Shown here: piece after piece, positions 61,399-64,000 of the stretch
Position numbering within the stretch: the stretch's first letter is position 1
Layout: each line of letters begins with the position of its first letter
From: Actinomadura soli
GTDB taxonomy: Bacteria > Actinomycetota > Actinomycetes > Streptosporangiales > Streptosporangiaceae
NCBI RefSeq assembly: GCF_005889715.1
Contig: NZ_VCKW01000002.1
Location: 18,919-82,918 of the forward strand
DNA: 64,000 nt
Direction: 5' to 3'
Program-made: the position numbers and the translations under genes
Notes under the pieces: generated by a model
The model's database searches: none
What the model was told of the DNA's origin: nothing
Seen by the model: only the letters and a program-made list of their open reading frames with translations

Positions 61399-62156
61399 CT
61401 ACTCGGCGCCCTGCGGATGCCGTGAAACGTCGAGTTGCGGGCAGCCGGTCCAGTGGTGGCGGCAGATCGGCTCCGCCGGGACGCTCGCGGGCCGGGGCAC
61501 GCCGAACCAGACGATGAGGCCGCCGAGGACGAACAGGCCCGCGCAGATCAGCATCCCGACGTCGAAACCGCGGTCGAGTTCGGCCGGGTTGCTCGCGGCG
61601 TCCTGCGGCAGCCCCGCCAGCAGCGGCAGCGCGGCGACGACGATCAGACCGGCGGCCCGCGCGACCCCGTTGCCCACCGCGCTGGCGATGCCGGCCCGCG
61701 CGTCGGGGACGGCGCTGAGCACGGTCGCGGTGATGGGCGGTGTGATCAGCGGGATGCCGACGCCGATGAGGCAGACGACGGGGAGCACGTCGATCAGGTA
61801 CGACGCGTCCCGTCCGACCCGCGTCGCCAGCACGAGCGCGAGTGCGCAGATGAGAGCACCCGCGGCGAGAGGGACGCGCGGCCCGGCCCGCTTGGTGAGC
61901 GCCCCGCCCCGCGCCGACAGGACGAGTGTCAGCACGGTCAGCGGAAGCAGCGCCAGCCCGGCCGCCAGCGTGGTGTAGTCGGCGGTGACCTGGAGCTGGA
62001 TCGGCATCAGGAAGAACAGCCCGGCGAGCCCGCCACGACGGTCGCTTCGAGCAGCACGAGCCCGGACCCGGCGGCGGTAACGACCAGCACCCACCGCCCA
62101 GCGGGTTCGTCCAGCCGAACGTTCGCCGCTTTCGCTGAACCCGGTGAAGTCACCAC
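61399..62156 (-). pseudogene. MFS transporter remnant with internal deletion
   Basis: The first helix (GRWVLVVTAAGSGLVLLEATVV) of a DHA2-type drug exporter is followed in another frame by its C-terminal half: GLAGLFFLMPIQLQVTADYT, LTVLTLVLSARGGALTKRAG, and four helices to IVWFGVP. The middle helices are missing and the frame shifts at about 62,030. A deletion explains both. A start at GTG 62156 or 62153 would give only a short peptide. Confidence 0.75.
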
Positions 62157-62160
62157 ATGA

Positions 62161-63792
62161 TCAAGCGTGCGGCCCAAAGCCCGAAACGTCCACCGCCACG
62201 CCGGTCGGGTCAAACCCGAAGGGGTTCGCGCCCCTCGACGTCCGCTGGCCCAGCTTCTCCGCCAACCCGTGGGCGCCCATCCCTCGCAGCTCCTCCAGCA
62301 GCAAGACAATGTCGAACGGATTGCTCGTCTCGGCCGCCAGAACCGCTCGCTCAGCCAATGCCAGGGCGAGCTGCGGGTCCAGCCTCCGCACTTCCTGCAG
62401 CATCTGCGCCATGTAGAACGTGCTGGAGATGCGGACCACCGGAATGGCTCGTTCAGCCAACGCCTTCGCCAGGGCCCAGGCATTCAGCTTCCGCAGTTCC
62501 AGCAGCATCTGCAGCAGGTCGAACGCGTCCGTCACGTTGACGTCGGGAACGGCTCGCTCAGCGAGCAACAGGGCTGACTGCGGGTGCAGCTTTCGCAATT
62601 CAACCAGTATTCGCACCACGCTCCATGAGTTGCTGACTTCGACTTCCCGAGCGGCCCACTCGGCCAATGCCCAGGCGGGCTTTTGCACACCCAGCCGACG
62701 CAGCTCCTCCAGCAGTGTCGCGACGTCGCCGGTGTCGGATGTCAGGCTGACCTCGGCCACGATTCGTGGAGCCCACTCCAATGCGAGGTCCTGCGCCCGG
62801 GCCTGCCGAAGCTCGGCCAGCAATCGTGCCGCTTCGCTCGGGGCGGTGACGCGCACCACGGGGACGGCTCGCTCGGCCCATGTCCGGGCGGCGTCATCAG
62901 CTTTCAGCTCACGCAGTTCCTCCAGCAATCTCGCCACGTCGCCGGGGTCGGTGGTGACGCTGACCTCGGTGACGGCCCGTACCGCCAGTGCCAGAGCCTG
63001 GGGCCTGGCACCCGCCTTCCTGAATGCCGCCAGCATTTCCGCCGCGATCTCAGGTGTGGTGAGGGGAAGGTCGCTGACAGAACCGGCTGCTCCGCCCGCG
63101 CTCGTGTCGCTGTGGGTGGAATCGGCGGTATCGCCGGACTGGCCGTCCTGCAAATGGCTGAGGATGTCTTCGAGCTGCCGGCAGCGGTGTTCGGTCTGGG
63201 CGATGCGCTCCTGGGCCTGCCGCAGGCGGTGTTCGAGGGCGGCGATCTCCTGCTCCAACCGGTCTTTCTCGGCTTCCATGGCGGCGCGGTCGACGTCCCA
63301 TGCCGCGCGCAGCCGACCGTGCTGGTCGGTGAGTTCCTCGACCTGTCTGATCCGTTCGGCGAGCTGCTCCTCCAGCGCGCGGGCGTAGCGCTCGGCCTCG
63401 TGCTGGCCGACCAGAGCCAGCTCCAGTTCCTCGCTCACCACCCGCACCCGGTACTCGTGCGGGTGGGCGACCTTCAGCGCCTCCAGATGCAGCTCGGTCA
63501 GATGGTCTCGGACCTCTTGGGAGACCTCCTTACCCTGCTCCGCCTGGATCGCCAGCAGCGTGTTCAGGAACCACTGGTCGCGAGGCACGCGCTTGCCGTT
63601 GAGATAGCGCGACAGGGTGCCCTTGTCCACGGGGTACCGGCCGGCGAACCGGTTGATCGTCATGCCGGCCGCCGTCCAGATCGTGCGGAGCTCGCGGGCC
63701 CAGGTCGCCACCTCGGGGCTGAGGTCGGCGCTGAGCGCCCTGAAGCCGGACGCGGCGCAGGCGGCCGGTTGCCGGGGGGCCAGTTCGGTCAT
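62161..63792 (-). CDS. HTH coiled-coil protein with C-terminal helical repeat array
   Basis: A 543-aa protein. Residues about 20-100 hold a helix-turn-helix with MTINRFAGRYPVDKGTLSRY, of the XRE/Cro sort. Residues about 120-225 are a coiled coil rich in Glu and Gln (EEQLAERIRQVEELTDQHG, LEQEIAALEHRLRQAQERIAQ). Residues about 245-520 contain seven to eight copies of a 33-36 residue unit of the type LLEELRxLxxxxALxLAERAVPxVxVT, likely an alpha-solenoid for protein contacts. GGAGCC precedes ATG. Two identical-spacing palindromes lie upstream, suggesting autoregulation. Confidence 0.8.
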   Translation of the reverse strand: MTELAPRQPAACAASGFRALSADLSPEVATWARELRTIWTAAGMTINRFAGRYPVDKGTLSRYLNGKRVPRDQWFLNTLLAIQAEQGKEVSQEVRDHLTELHLEALKVAHPHEYRVRVVSEELELALVGQHEAERYARALEEQLAERIRQVEELTDQHGRLRAAWDVDRAAMEAEKDRLEQEIAALEHRLRQAQERIAQTEHRCRQLEDILSHLQDGQSGDTADSTHSDTSAGGAAGSVSDLPLTTPEIAAEMLAAFRKAGARPQALALAVRAVTEVSVTTDPGDVARLLEELRELKADDAARTWAERAVPVVRVTAPSEAARLLAELRQARAQDLALEWAPRIVAEVSLTSDTGDVATLLEELRRLGVQKPAWALAEWAAREVEVSNSWSVVRILVELRKLHPQSALLLAERAVPDVNVTDAFDLLQMLLELRKLNAWALAKALAERAIPVVRISSTFYMAQMLQEVRRLDPQLALALAERAVLAAETSNPFDIVLLLEELRGMGAHGLAEKLGQRTSRGANPFGFDPTGVAVDVSGFGPHA

Positions 63793-63847
63793 GGCTCCAT
63801 GGTCGGCGCTCGCACCCTGGAAAACCGCTCATTGCCGCCTTTCGGCT

Positions 63848-63899
63848 GTTGCCACTTGCCGCAACCCCTCGCGCAGCACCGGTTGCGGCGTGGTGCAAC
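63848..63899. promoter_or_regulatory. Two GTTGC-N8-GCAAC operator boxes
   Basis: GTTGC and GCAAC arms with eight bases between occur at 63848-63865 and 63882-63899, 34 bases apart start to start. They lie between the HTH repeat protein gene and a gene running rightward. This is a strong candidate for the regulator's own operator. Confidence 0.65.
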
Positions 63900-63952
63900 C
63901 CCGCGCGGATCTGGCTTGCTGGAGTCACCGATCAGTGAAAGGACCGTCAGGA

Positions 63953-64000
63953 ATGGCTCAGCCCTCCAGCAACGTCCCCCAGCCTCCCCCGTCTCCGGCT
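63953..64000 (+). CDS. Partial gene at the right edge
   Basis: Sixteen codons beginning MAQPSSNVPQPPPSPA are seen before the window ends. GAAAGGA lies upstream. The Pro-rich start suggests a flexible N-terminus; nothing more can be said. Confidence 0.5.
   Translation, partial: MAQPSSNVPQPPPSPA

Overview
The base composition is very GC-rich. Codon third positions are almost all G or C, many starts are GTG, and Shine-Dalgarno sites are GGAGG-like. Together with actinomycete families (DUF6461, DUF4097 next to Drr-type ABC genes, DUF574 methyltransferase, a ClgR-like regulator beside clpP, class IV lanthipeptide genes) this points to a filamentous actinomycete chromosome, perhaps Thermomonosporaceae or Streptosporangiaceae. 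The genus is inference. I saw no tRNA, rRNA, CRISPR array, insertion sequence or intact prophage.

Layout. 0.1-5.1 kb (minus): a compact class IV lanthipeptide operon (LanL synthetase, prolyl-oligopeptidase-type peptidase, precursor peptide) closed by a perfect hairpin. 5.5-8.2 kb: an epoxide hydrolase and a divergent secreted subtilase. 8.3-15.0 kb: a surface-polysaccharide locus (GH113-like lipoprotein, secreted DUF2334 deacetylase, small membrane protein, processive GT2, UDP-GlcNAc 2-epimerase, anchored lectin-like protein). 15.0-21.7 kb: a DUF6461 protein, a TetR/oxidoreductase pair with a triplicated operator, and a DrrA/DrrB/DUF4097/ribbon-helix-helix cassette with four TGACGTCA-type boxes. 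21.8-26.9 kb: a 924-aa protein of unknown family, a phospholipase D-like protein and a small secreted protein. 26.9-30.7 kb: organosulfur/flavin genes with clear decay, namely a 33-codon coupled remnant and an alkyl-sulfatase/SulP chimera pseudogene. 30.9-36.6 kb: DUF1269, two amidohydrolases, regulators and small secreted proteins.

37.1-57.9 kb is the most unusual part. It encodes an EEP-family nuclease/phosphatase, a hemopexin-repeat HExxH protein, three giant coupled proteins (920 aa DUF6603-like, 966 aa, 1940 aa), an M43 metallopeptidase coupled to a small beta-barrel-like protein, a four-helix membrane protein, a double peptidoglycan-binding protein, and a trypsin-like protease fused to a DNA/RNA non-specific endonuclease. 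A ClpP pair in which the second subunit has lost its catalytic serine follows, then a divergent ClgR-like repressor ending in an ssrA-like Ala-Leu-Ala-Ala tail. Nearly all these hydrolases lack signal peptides, so they act inside the cell, leave by lysis, or are cargo of an export machine that is not in the window.

58.4-64 kb: FAD oxidoreductase, DUF574 methyltransferase, 2-hydroxyacid dehydrogenase, an MFS deletion scar, and an HTH/coiled-coil protein with a C-terminal helical repeat array facing a duplicated GTTGC-N8-GCAAC operator. Several regions show deletion scars, so the segment appears to be losing genes. All function calls are from reading motifs in the sequence; no database search was possible.
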